Assembly: GCA_023474185.1 (NCBI GenBank)
Contig: JAMCXR010000032.1
Location: 1 to 9,985 of the forward strand
Source: Patescibacteria group bacterium
GTDB lineage: Bacteria > Patescibacteriota > Minisyncoccia > UBA6257 > Colwellbacteraceae
Reading direction: 5' to 3'
DNA length: 9,985 nt
The notes under the pieces were generated by a model, which did not search any database, had not been told where the DNA came from, and saw only the letters and a program-made list of their open reading frames with translations. Positions 1-4,488 of the stretch are shown one piece after another (positions within the stretch are counted from its first letter, which is position 1; each line of letters begins with the position of its first letter). The position numbers were made by a program, and so were the translations under genes.

Positions 1-35
1 ACGGGTAAAAAAGAATGGATGGTTATAAACTCTTC

Positions 36-64
36 TTTGCTTATTCCGTTATTTTTACTAATAT
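36..64 (+). promoter_or_regulatory. possible weak promoter for the tRNA genes
   Basis: A TTGCTT (37-42) and TAATAT (59-64) pair is separated by 16 bases, which would start transcription near 71, just upstream of the tRNA-Ile gene. Each element matches only about half to two thirds of the sigma-70 consensus. The TAATAT also sits in the loop of an AT-only-style hairpin (TTTTAC 53-58 with GTAAAA 65-70). This is a tentative call. Confidence 0.25.
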
Positions 65-78
65 GTAAAAGCTTGCAG

Positions 79-154
79 GCGCCCATAGCTCAGCGGTTAG
101 AGCACGCGACTTATAATCGCGGGGTCCTTGGTTCGAATCCAAGTGGGCGCACCA
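79..154 (+). tRNA. tRNA-Ile (anticodon UAU), CCA encoded
   Basis: A complete cloverleaf can be drawn. The acceptor stem is 79-85 with 144-150 (GCGCCCA/TGGGCGC), the D stem 88-91 with 100-103, and the anticodon stem 105-109 with 117-121 (CGCGA/TCGCG). The T stem is 127-131 with 139-143 around the loop TTCGAAT. The discriminator is A151 and CCA is encoded at 152-154. The anticodon loop CTTATAA places U34-A35-U36 at 112-114, which reads AUA (Ile). Most bacteria instead read AUA with a CAU anticodon carrying lysidine made by TilS, so a genomic UAU is unusual. The five-base-pair anticodon stem is perfect and fixes the register of the loop. Confidence 0.96.
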
Positions 155-296
155 CCTCGCCTCTCGACTGCCATCTCGAAACACCGTGACTCAAAACATA
201 GAATCGAGTATCGATACGCGAGAAAACGGGGTGGCGCCCGCAAAATCCCGAAGAAACGAGGGGGGCGTGGCAAAAAAAAAAAAAAAAAAACAGCTA
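155..296 (+). other. inter-tRNA spacer
   Basis: This is a non-coding spacer between two co-oriented tRNA genes, probably part of one precursor transcript. It contains a 10-bp palindrome GTATCGATAC (208-217), a G-rich tract around 258-266, and a long A run at its end that is listed separately. No open frame here looks like a real gene. Confidence 0.6.
272..290. repeat. 19-nt poly-A homopolymer
   Basis: Nineteen consecutive A residues lie seven bases before the tRNA-Val gene. A run this long is prone to slippage in vivo and to length errors in sequencing and assembly. Read on the minus strand it is a T tract, but no stable hairpin precedes it there, so it is not an obvious terminator. Confidence 0.95.
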
Positions 297-370
297 GCGT
301 CCTTAGCTCAGTGGCAGAGCACTTCGCTTACACCGAAGGGGTCGTAGGTTCGAACCCTACAGGACGCACC
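297..370 (+). tRNA. tRNA-Val (anticodon UAC), CCA incomplete in DNA
   Basis: The cloverleaf consists of acceptor stem 297-303 with 361-367 (GCGTCCT/AGGACGC), D stem 306-309 with 317-320, anticodon stem 322-326 with 334-338 (CTTCG/CGAAG), and T stem 344-348 with 356-360 around TTCGAAC. The loop CTTACAC gives anticodon UAC at 329-331, the main Val decoder of GUA and related codons. The discriminator is A368. It is followed by CC and then G at 371, so the final A of CCA must be added by CCA nucleotidyltransferase. The tRNA-Ile upstream, in contrast, has the whole CCA encoded. Confidence 0.96.
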
Positions 371-391
371 GCTTTGTTCGCAAATCTTCAA

Positions 392-420
392 CGACGCAGA
401 GCTACGCGGAGTAAGCGTCG
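392..420 (+). other. inverted repeat downstream of tRNA-Val
   Basis: CGACGC (392-397) can pair with GCGTCG (415-420) across a 17-nt loop. No U tract follows, so it is not a standard intrinsic terminator. It may be a processing or structural element in the leader between tRNA-Val and the exonuclease gene, or chance. Confidence 0.25.
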
Positions 421-452
421 ATGAGAAAAAGCGGAATACGACAAAAAATAAC

Positions 453-983
453 ATGCAAAAACCATATTCCGACAATATAATATTTTTCGACACAGAGTTC
501 TCCGACCTTGATCCCTATGAGGGCGAAATACTATCGGTGGGGATGATTAAGCCGAGTGGAGAAGAGTTGTATTTGGAATTAGAGTACGACGGAAAAGTGA
601 GCGATTGGGTGAGAGACAACATTCTGCCGACTCTTACACAAAACAAGGTGTCGCGGGAAGATGCCAAGGAAAAAATACGCGAGTTCATAGGCCCTTCATT
701 CCCCTATCTCGTCTCCTACGTCAACCAGTTCGACGCCATTTATTTCTACAAGCTTTTCGGCACGGAAAACCAGCCAGCCTACTATATACCGATAGACTTT
801 GCTTCAATCCTCTTCGGGTTCGGAATAGATCCGAGAGATTATGGCAACAAATATTCGCGATTGATTAATAAGTTGGACGTTGACCTTTCCAAGCGCCAGA
901 AACACAACGCCCTAGAGGACGCCAGGCTGCTGAGGGACATCTACTTTCGTTTCTTTGAGCGAGCCGATCGACTGGCAAGCTAA
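453..983 (+). CDS. DEDDh 3'-5' exonuclease, Rv2179c-like
   Basis: This 176-residue cytosolic protein looks like a member of the DnaQ/RNase T superfamily. The exo I motif FFDTEF gives the first metal ligands, D13 and E15. NQFDAIYF supplies the exo II aspartate D94. HNALEDARLLRDIY supplies the general base H151 and the last aspartate D156, making it the DEDDh type. The stretch DWVRDNILPTL after the first strands resembles Mycobacterium Rv2179c, the founder of a small 3'-5' exoribonuclease family of about this length. By homology it should trim RNA from the 3' end using two divalent metal ions; its substrate is not known from sequence. Its position after two tRNA genes makes a tRNA 3'-end role tempting but unproven. 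The ATG at 453 has only an A-rich, SD-poor leader. A DNA substrate or oligoribonuclease-like role is possible. Confidence 0.85.
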   Translation: MQKPYSDNIIFFDTEFSDLDPYEGEILSVGMIKPSGEELYLELEYDGKVSDWVRDNILPTLTQNKVSREDAKEKIREFIGPSFPYLVSYVNQFDAIYFYKLFGTENQPAYYIPIDFASILFGFGIDPRDYGNKYSRLINKLDVDLSKRQKHNALEDARLLRDIYFRFFERADRLAS

Positions 984-1212
984 CTATTTTGTTGATAAAC
1001 GGTGGAAATCCTCGGCATAAGTCATTTCCGGATCCTTGCCGAGGGTGGTAATTGTGGCAGCAACTTTTGACAATCGTTTCCGGAAAGTTGCCGACCGGAA
1101 ATTTAGTCATTGCCGATTTATTGCCAGACTATTTCCAAACAGCGAAAATCATTGCCAGAAGTGTAAAACATTTTATCATAGCGTAAAACATCGTATTTAT
1201 GTGGTTTTTCAT
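984..1212. other. gene-free stretch with hairpins and short repeats
   Basis: There is no convincing gene here. CCTCGGCA (1010-1017) pairs perfectly with TGCCGAGG (1037-1044). GCAACTTT (1060-1067) pairs with AAAGTTGC (1084-1091), and TTTCCGG (1077-1083) could alternatively pair with CCGGAAA (1095-1101). ATTGCC recurs at 1109, 1120 and 1151, the last two as ATTGCCAGA. GTAAAACAT recurs at 1163-1171 and 1183-1191, exactly 20 bases apart. Neither GC stem is followed by a U run. The block may be the structured 3' end of the exonuclease mRNA, a small RNA, or decayed sequence. Confidence 0.45.
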
Positions 1213-1239
1213 AAATGCAGTTGAATACTGCATTTTTTT
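1213..1239 (+). terminator. intrinsic terminator before the parS array
   Basis: AAATGCAGT (1213-1221) pairs with ACTGCATTT (1227-1235) around a five-base loop TGAAT. The T run continues to 1239, giving seven Ts from 1233. The orientation suits plus-strand transcription arriving from the tRNA/exonuclease side. It lies only 19 bases before the first parS, so it could keep RNA polymerase from reading into the centromere. Confidence 0.7.
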
Positions 1240-1257
1240 GTTTTTGGACATTTTAAT

Positions 1258-1273
1258 TGTTTCACGTGAAACA
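1258..1273. other. parS: parS site 1 (exact)
   Basis: This is an exact TGTTTCACGTGAAACA. The palindrome extends by AAT on the left and ATT on the right, making 22 bp from 1255 to 1276. Confidence 0.93.
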
Positions 1274-1305
1274 ATTTCCCCCAAAACCCGGGTTTTTGAC
1301 AAAAA

Positions 1306-1321
1306 TGTTTCACGTGAAACA
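1306..1321. other. parS: parS site 2 (exact, 32-bp palindrome)
   Basis: This is an exact consensus. The dyad extends to 32 bp (1298-1329), with GACAAAAA on the left arm and TTTTTGTC on the right, and is repeated identically at site 6. Confidence 0.93.
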
Positions 1322-1353
1322 TTTTTGTCTTTAGACAGAGTTCTGAGGATTTT

Positions 1354-1369
1354 TGTTTCACGTGAAACC
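1354..1369. other. parS: parS site 3 (one mismatch)
   Basis: It reads TGTTTCACGTGAAACC, so only the last base differs from consensus. The 14-bp core GTTTCACGTGAAAC is intact, so ParB binding is expected. The flanking dyad is absent here. Confidence 0.88.
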
Positions 1370-1401
1370 GCCTTCACGAAGTAGCGGGTTGTACAATAAT
1401 T

Positions 1402-1417
1402 TGTTTCACGTGAAACA
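1402..1417. other. parS: parS site 4 (exact)
   Basis: This is an exact consensus, with the dyad extended to TTGTTTCACGTGAAACAA (1401-1418). It is the last site before the irregular 87-bp gap. Confidence 0.93.
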
Positions 1418-1459
1418 ATCTTAGCGTATCGACTTAATGTCTGTGACAAAATTTATTAG

Positions 1460-1477
1460 TTGAACAAAATTGTTCAA
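1460..1477. repeat. 18-bp inverted repeat in the parS gap
   Basis: TTGAACAA (1460-1467) and TTGTTCAA (1470-1477) form a perfect dyad around two central A bases. It sits in the only irregular interval of the array, 59 bp from the centre of site 4 and 28 bp from the centre of site 5. It lacks the CACGTG core of parS, so it is either a site for a different dimeric DNA-binding protein or an AT-rich structural element. Confidence 0.5.
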
Positions 1478-1488
1478 TTTAATGAATT

Positions 1489-1504
1489 TGTTTCACGTGA
1501 AACA
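1489..1504. other. parS: parS site 5 (exact)
   Basis: This is an exact consensus with a 26-bp dyad (1484-1509). It is the left end of the second copy of the duplicated two-site block. Confidence 0.93.
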
Positions 1505-1536
1505 AATTCCCCCAAAACCCGGGTTTTTGACAAAAA

Positions 1537-1552
1537 TGTTTCACGTGAAACA
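1537..1552. other. parS: parS site 6 (exact, 32-bp palindrome)
   Basis: This is an exact consensus inside a 32-bp dyad (1529-1560) identical to that of site 2. It ends 31 bases before the yraN start codon, so ParB loaded here would cover the yraN promoter region. Confidence 0.93.
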
Positions 1553-1571
1553 TTTTTGTCTGTTTTAAGGA

Positions 1572-1577
1572 TATACT
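1572..1577 (+). promoter_or_regulatory. possible -10 element of yraN
   Basis: TATACT matches the -10 consensus at five of six positions. Transcription would then begin at or next to the GTG at 1584, giving a leaderless or nearly leaderless mRNA. No -35 hexamer lies at the right distance. TTGACA at 1527-1532 is too far for this -10. Confidence 0.3.
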
Positions 1578-1583
1578 GAAAAC

Positions 1584-1997
1584 GTGGAAAAGAGGCTCGT
1601 CGGCAGACTCGGTGAAAGAGTTGCTGCCATTTATTTAAAACGCAGGAAGTATAAATTGTGGTATATGAACTTTCGTCGCCCTTGGGGAGAGCTGGATATA
1701 GTGTCCAGATCTCCGGAGGGCGTATTGGTTTTTACCGAAGTTAAGTCATCGATCGTAAACGACTTTCGTTATTCGATGCCGGAAGACCATATGACCGACA
1801 AGAAAATAAGAAATTTAAGAAAAATCGCAGTTTTTTTCGCTAACCAGTACGACAAGCTCTCTAGCGAAGGGTGGAGAATAGATTTTATTTCCGTTCTTAT
1901 TCCGGAGGCAAAAGCAAAATTGATGGCGCGCCTGCCGGACATTCTATTGACAAGAATGATAAAATATTGCGTTATTGAGTTTACCCCGAACATCTAA
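1584..1997 (+). CDS. yraN: YraN/UPF0102 family nuclease-fold protein
   Basis: This 137-residue protein is a typical length for the YraN (UPF0102) family. The family signature is clear: GRLGERVAAIYL at 7-18, N29, GELDIV at 35-40 and VFTEVKS at 49-55. E36, D38, E52 and K54 form a PD-(D/E)xK-like, Holliday-junction-resolvase-type nuclease centre. The family is nearly universal in bacteria and often lies near rnhB, rsmI or comM-type genes, but its biochemical role is unsettled; a DNA repair or recombination nuclease is the usual inference. The start is GTG at 1584. AAGG (1567-1570) is 13 bases upstream, too far for a good ribosome site, and the first conserved motif begins only six residues in, which supports this start. 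The last parS lies just upstream. comM follows two genes downstream. Confidence 0.88.
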   Translation: MEKRLVGRLGERVAAIYLKRRKYKLWYMNFRRPWGELDIVSRSPEGVLVFTEVKSSIVNDFRYSMPEDHMTDKKIRNLRKIAVFFANQYDKLSSEGWRIDFISVLIPEAKAKLMARLPDILLTRMIKYCVIEFTPNI

Positions 1998-2030
1998 CGG
2001 GTGCCGCAGCAATTTTAGTTTTTCGTCGAT

Positions 2031-2059
2031 TTGATTTTCACATAACTCGATCTTACAAT
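2031..2059 (+). promoter_or_regulatory. predicted sigma-70-type promoter of the DksA/TraR gene
   Basis: TTGATT (2031-2036) and TACAAT (2054-2059) are separated by 17 bases. The -35 matches consensus at four of six positions and the -10 at five of six. Transcription would start near 2066, giving a leader of about ten bases before the ATG at 2077, without a strong ribosome site. Confidence 0.5.
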
Positions 2060-2076
2060 TAGCAAATAGAAAAGTT

Positions 2077-2406
2077 ATGAAAAATTTAGAAAAATATAAG
2101 GAAAGATTGTTGGGAGAAAAGAAAAAAATCGAGGATGAAATAAAAGACCTCCGGGTTTATGACATGGGAAGCAGCGACGAAGATCGCCACGGAGAAGAAA
2201 AAGCTGATGAGATCGAGGAGTTCATGAATGCCTCCGGGGAAATTGCGCCGCTTGAAGCCCGATTGGAGGACATAAAAATAGCTCTGGACAAGATGAGCGA
2301 AGGAACCTATGGTTTGTGCGAAAAGTGCCACAAGGAAATAGACGAAAAGGTTTTGGAAGTCGATCCGGAATCCAGGCTCTGCCAAGTTTGCAAATCAGCC
2401 GAATAA
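2077..2406 (+). CDS. DksA/TraR-type C4 zinc-finger protein
   Basis: This is a 109-residue, highly charged protein. Residues 2-26 and about 56-74 look like the two antiparallel helices of a coiled coil, joined by an acidic linker. A C4 zinc finger follows, with C81-x2-C84 and C102-x2-C105. This is the TraR/DksA architecture, whose members enter the RNA polymerase secondary channel and alter promoter-complex stability, in Proteobacteria together with ppGpp. The protein is shorter than E. coli DksA (about 150 residues) and longer than TraR, and is closer to the YteA/YocK-like general stress type in layout. The tip aspartates of E. coli DksA cannot be assigned, so ppGpp synergy is not shown. It has its own promoter candidate and lies 46 bases upstream of comM without an obvious terminator, so cotranscription is likely. 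Confidence 0.85.
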   Translation: MKNLEKYKERLLGEKKKIEDEIKDLRVYDMGSSDEDRHGEEKADEIEEFMNASGEIAPLEARLEDIKIALDKMSEGTYGLCEKCHKEIDEKVLEVDPESRLCQVCKSAE

Positions 2407-2433
2407 AAATTACTCGTTCCCTAAATTTACGAA

Positions 2434-2446
2434 GCGGCGATGCCGC
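2434..2446 (+). promoter_or_regulatory. small GC hairpin before comM
   Basis: GCGGC (2434-2438) and GCCGC (2442-2446) flank a three-base loop, ending six bases before the comM ATG. No U tract follows. In RNA it would sit at the edge of the ribosome footprint and could damp comM translation. Confidence 0.35.
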
Positions 2447-2452
2447 AAGAAA

Positions 2453-3970
2453 ATGAACCTTTCCAAAGTTTTCTCCGCCGAACTCATCGGCATCGAGGCG
2501 CGTTTAATAGAAGTTGAAACCGACTTGGGCGTTGGCCTCCACGAGCTGAACATCGTAGGGCTGGCAGACAAAGCCCTCTCTGAAGCCAAGGATCGGGTTG
2601 GTGCCGCCATTAAAAACAGCGGACTTAAACCTCCCAACCGCGAAAACCGCAAAATTACTGTTAACCTGGCTCCAGCCGATCTCAAAAAAGCCGGTAGCCA
2701 TTATGACTTAGCAATCGCCGTCGGCTACCTTCTGGCAACTGGTCAGATTGCCCGTTTTGAAACCAACGATAAATTGTTTATCGGTGAACTGGCGCTGGAC
2801 GGGACGCTGCGATCGACCGCTGGCGCCTTAAACTTCGCTTTATTCGCCAGAAAATTCAGATTTAAACAAATATTTTTGCCGAAAGAAAACGCCAGTGAAG
2901 CAGCTTTGATTCGTGGAATAGAGATAATACCCGTTGAAAACCTAGGCGTCTTGTTGAACCACCTCGACGGCGCCGTGGTTATCCCTGCTCAGGCGCAAAC
3001 GGAGTTTAGACCGGAGTTAAAATATCCTCTCGACATTTCGGAGATCAAAGGTCAAGAGTCCGCCAAAAGAGCCTTAGCCGTTGCCGCGGCCGGAGGGCAC
3101 AACCTGTTAATGAGCGGGCCTCCTGGATCTGGGAAGAGCATGCTGGCCGGAGCCATCAATTCCATCTTGCCGCCGTTGACCCTGATTGAATCAATCGAGG
3201 CTTCCAAAATATGGAGTGCGGCGAATTTGTTGAGCGGGAAATATGTAACGCAACGGCCGTTCCGGGCTCCGCATCATACGGCGTCCGGTGCAGCAATCAT
3301 CGGCGGAGGACAAAACCCGCAGCCGGGAGAAATTAGCCTGGCGCACCGCGGAGTCTTATTCTTGGACGAACTTCCGGAATTCAAGCGCGACGTACTGGAA
3401 TCGCTGCGCCAACCGCTGGAATCGGGATCGGTAGCGATATCCCGCGCTAAAGGAACTATTTTTTTCCCTTCCAAATTTATGCTGGTTGCCGCAATGAACC
3501 CTTGTCCCTGCGGTTTTTTGGGCGACGATGAAAGAGAATGCCGCTGCAGCGCCTCGGAGATATGGCGCTACCAGAAAAAACTTTCCGGACCGCTTTTGGA
3601 TCGGATAGACATTCAAATAAATGTGCCTCGCCTGAAACTGGACAGCCTGCTGCAGCCGCCTTCAGATTCCGGCGGTCTGAGAGAGCAAGTCGCCGCGGCC
3701 AGGCTCAAGCAAAGAGAACGGTTTAAAAAGAACTGCCTGCCCATTTTCACCAACGCAGAAATGAGCTCCCGGGTGTGCGAAAAAATAATCAGGCTGGACA
3801 AAGAAGCGGTTTCCTTTTTGAAATCCGTTTTCGACCAATCCCTGCTCGGAGCCAGAGGGTATTTCCGCCTCTTAAAGACGGCTCTGACTATCGCCGACCT
3901 CGAAGAAGCGGAAACGGTCGGCGAAAATCATATCGCCGAAGCCTTCCACTTGCGGCTAAGGGAATCGTAG
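2453..3970 (+). CDS. comM: ComM/YifB AAA+ helicase (Mg-chelatase-like)
   Basis: This 505-residue protein matches the usual length of ComM/YifB. The N-terminal Lon-like ChlI domain spans about 1-165, with the hallmark NIVGLADKALSEAKDRV near 33-49. The AAA+ core has Walker A GPPGSGKS at 222-229, RAPHHTASGAAIIGGG at 271-286, and Walker B VLFLDE at 301-306. It also has a cysteine-rich NPCPCGF at 349-355 with C363/C365, and a sensor-type LLDRIDI at 381-387. The C-terminal Mg-chelatase-like domain covers about 410-500. In Vibrio, ComM is a hexameric helicase that drives branch migration during natural transformation; here a role in integrating imported DNA is the natural inference. YraN, often linked to DNA processing, lies upstream. 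All key ATPase motifs are intact. It is called comM rather than Mg chelatase because of the ChlI domain and the absence of chelatase partner genes. Confidence 0.93.
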   Translation: MNLSKVFSAELIGIEARLIEVETDLGVGLHELNIVGLADKALSEAKDRVGAAIKNSGLKPPNRENRKITVNLAPADLKKAGSHYDLAIAVGYLLATGQIARFETNDKLFIGELALDGTLRSTAGALNFALFARKFRFKQIFLPKENASEAALIRGIEIIPVENLGVLLNHLDGAVVIPAQAQTEFRPELKYPLDISEIKGQESAKRALAVAAAGGHNLLMSGPPGSGKSMLAGAINSILPPLTLIESIEASKIWSAANLLSGKYVTQRPFRAPHHTASGAAIIGGGQNPQPGEISLAHRGVLFLDELPEFKRDVLESLRQPLESGSVAISRAKGTIFFPSKFMLVAAMNPCPCGFLGDDERECRCSASEIWRYQKKLSGPLLDRIDIQINVPRLKLDSLLQPPSDSGGLREQVAAARLKQRERFKKNCLPIFTNAEMSSRVCEKIIRLDKEAVSFLKSVFDQSLLGARGYFRLLKTALTIADLEEAETVGENHIAEAFHLRLRES

Positions 3971-3971
3971 T

Positions 3972-3989
3972 CGCCGTCAAATCTCGGCG
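3972..3989. other. weak inverted repeat between convergent genes
   Basis: CGCCG (3972-3976) pairs with CGGCG (3985-3989) around an eight-base loop, in the 22 bases between the comM stop and the stop of the minus-strand gene. Being symmetrical it could serve both transcripts, but no T run is present on either side. Confidence 0.3.
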
Positions 3990-3992
3990 CGA

Positions 3993-4379
3993 TTACTGGC
4001 CGTTAATTATTCCTTGCAGGGCGCTCAGAGGAACGTTGAATTTAAACGCGATGGTTTGCAGAATCGAGCTGGTGCTCACCAAATTGTAACTTGGAAAAAC
4101 GTCTTCCGGTTTGATAGTTTTGCCGCTGGGATTGGACGAGCCGACCAGCGAACCGCTGCTGACGTCGGCCAAAACCAGCCCGCCGTAAGCGTAAAGAGGA
4201 GAACTGAGGGTGTTATTGGAATTAACAAGAGCGTTGCTTTGAGTCTCAGACATCGCGACTTCGGCGGACACGGGGTTAGACAAGAACGGCTGGGACGCCG
4301 TGCCGCCTAATTGGCCTTTGGAGAAAACAACTCCGGCCAACACCGTTAAAACCACGGCCGCTAGAGGAATGAGTGGCAC
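3993..4379 (-). CDS. membrane-anchored or exported protein ending in a partial LysM-like motif
   Basis: From the GTG at 4379 this is 128 residues. Residues 4-19 form a hydrophobic segment, a signal peptide or N-terminal anchor. Residues 20-90 are rich in Ser, Gly, Asn and Thr, as in exported linkers. The last 31 residues (98-128) read like the first part of a LysM peptidoglycan-binding domain: a tyrosine start, then IAFKFNVPLSAL. The frame stops right after INGQ, before the usual closing strand of LysM. Upstream the frame stays open to a stop at 4457-4455 and would add an amphipathic, Trp-containing segment (such as LRNWLDSAWQEIKPLLN). A CTG at 4388 with AGGA ten bases before it is a possible alternative start. 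Composition argues for a real gene. It may be a truncated remnant of a LysM/peptidase protein. It converges on comM and diverges from the helicase gene. Confidence 0.65.
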   Translation of the reverse strand: MPLIPLAAVVLTVLAGVVFSKGQLGGTASQPFLSNPVSAEVAMSETQSNALVNSNNTLSSPLYAYGGLVLADVSSGSLVGSSNPSGKTIKPEDVFPSYNLVSTSSILQTIAFKFNVPLSALQGIINGQ

Positions 4380-4458
4380 GTTAAGCAGGGGCTTGATTTC
4401 CTGCCAGGCAGAATCTAGCCAATTTCTTAAGTTTTGCGGTATTGTACTAATGTTTTAC

Positions 4459-4488
4459 ATGATACCAAAAAAGACCACAGGCGATCAA
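4459..4488 (-). promoter_or_regulatory. predicted promoter of the minus-strand LysM-like gene
   Basis: On the minus strand TTGATC (4488-4483) is followed after 18 bases by TATCAT (4464-4459), a five-of-six -10 match preceded by TG at 4467-4466, which makes an extended -10. Transcription would start near 4451, just after the in-frame stop that bounds the gene. The -10 overlaps the start codon of the divergent helicase gene. Confidence 0.5.

Larger units (their letters stand above)
1257..1330. repeat. duplicated two-parS block, copy 1
   Basis: This 74-base block recurs 231 bases downstream (1488-1561) with a single difference, T1275 versus A1506. It carries parS 1 and 2, a 14-bp palindrome AAAACCCGGGTTTT (1283-1296) between them, and a TTGACA (1296-1301). 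The near identity points to recent duplication or gene conversion within the array. Confidence 0.92.
1255..1561. repeat. parS: parS array: six ParB-binding centromere sites
   Basis: Six copies of the 16-bp palindrome TGTTTCACGTGAAACA lie in about 300 bp with no gene between them. This is the chromosomal parS consensus known from Bacillus Spo0J/ParB and shared across most bacterial phyla; the fifth base is degenerate in that consensus. Five copies are exact and one differs only at its last base. Site centres fall at 1265.5, 1313.5, 1361.5, 1409.5, 1496.5 and 1544.5, so the spacings are 48, 48, 48, 87 and 48 bp. ParB (a CTP-dependent clamp) loads at such sites and spreads, then ParA and SMC act on the complex to segregate and compact the replication-origin region. 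The array therefore suggests proximity to the origin, although no DnaA box cluster or parAB gene is in the window. Confidence 0.93.
1488..1561. repeat. duplicated two-parS block, copy 2
   Basis: This is the second copy of the block at 1257-1330. It carries parS 5 and 6, AAAACCCGGGTTTT at 1514-1527, and a TTGACA at 1527-1532. Confidence 0.92.

Noticed and set aside
272..290. Terminator on the minus strand formed by the T tract.
   Set aside because: No stable GC hairpin precedes the tract on that strand, and no minus-strand gene lies nearby to need it.
128..424. A 98-residue plus-strand frame.
   Set aside because: It runs through the end of tRNA-Ile, the poly-A run (giving poly-Lys) and all of tRNA-Val, so it cannot be a real gene.
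1036..1224. A 62-residue plus-strand frame downstream of the exonuclease.
   Set aside because: It has no ribosome site or recognisable motif and it crosses hairpins and the arm of the terminator.
1129..1449. A 106-residue minus-strand frame with repeated VSRET motifs, and a matching plus-strand frame at 1199-1384.
   Set aside because: The repeated peptide is simply the translation of the palindromic parS sequence on either strand. The frames have no ribosome site and no other protein-like character.
1258..1552. CRISPR-like array: a 16-bp repeat with 32-bp spacers.
   Set aside because: The repeat is too short, fully palindromic and identical to parS. The intervals include a duplicated segment, and no cas gene is present.
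984..2076. Replication origin oriC.
   Set aside because: parS sites suggest origin proximity, but I saw no TTATNCACA-type DnaA boxes on either strand here and no dnaA, dnaN or rpmH gene.
4300..4458. A 53-residue N-terminal extension of the helicase.
   Set aside because: It overlaps the opposite-strand LysM-like gene, is not protein-like for this family, and the conserved LNEDQ motif begins soon after the ATG at 4459.
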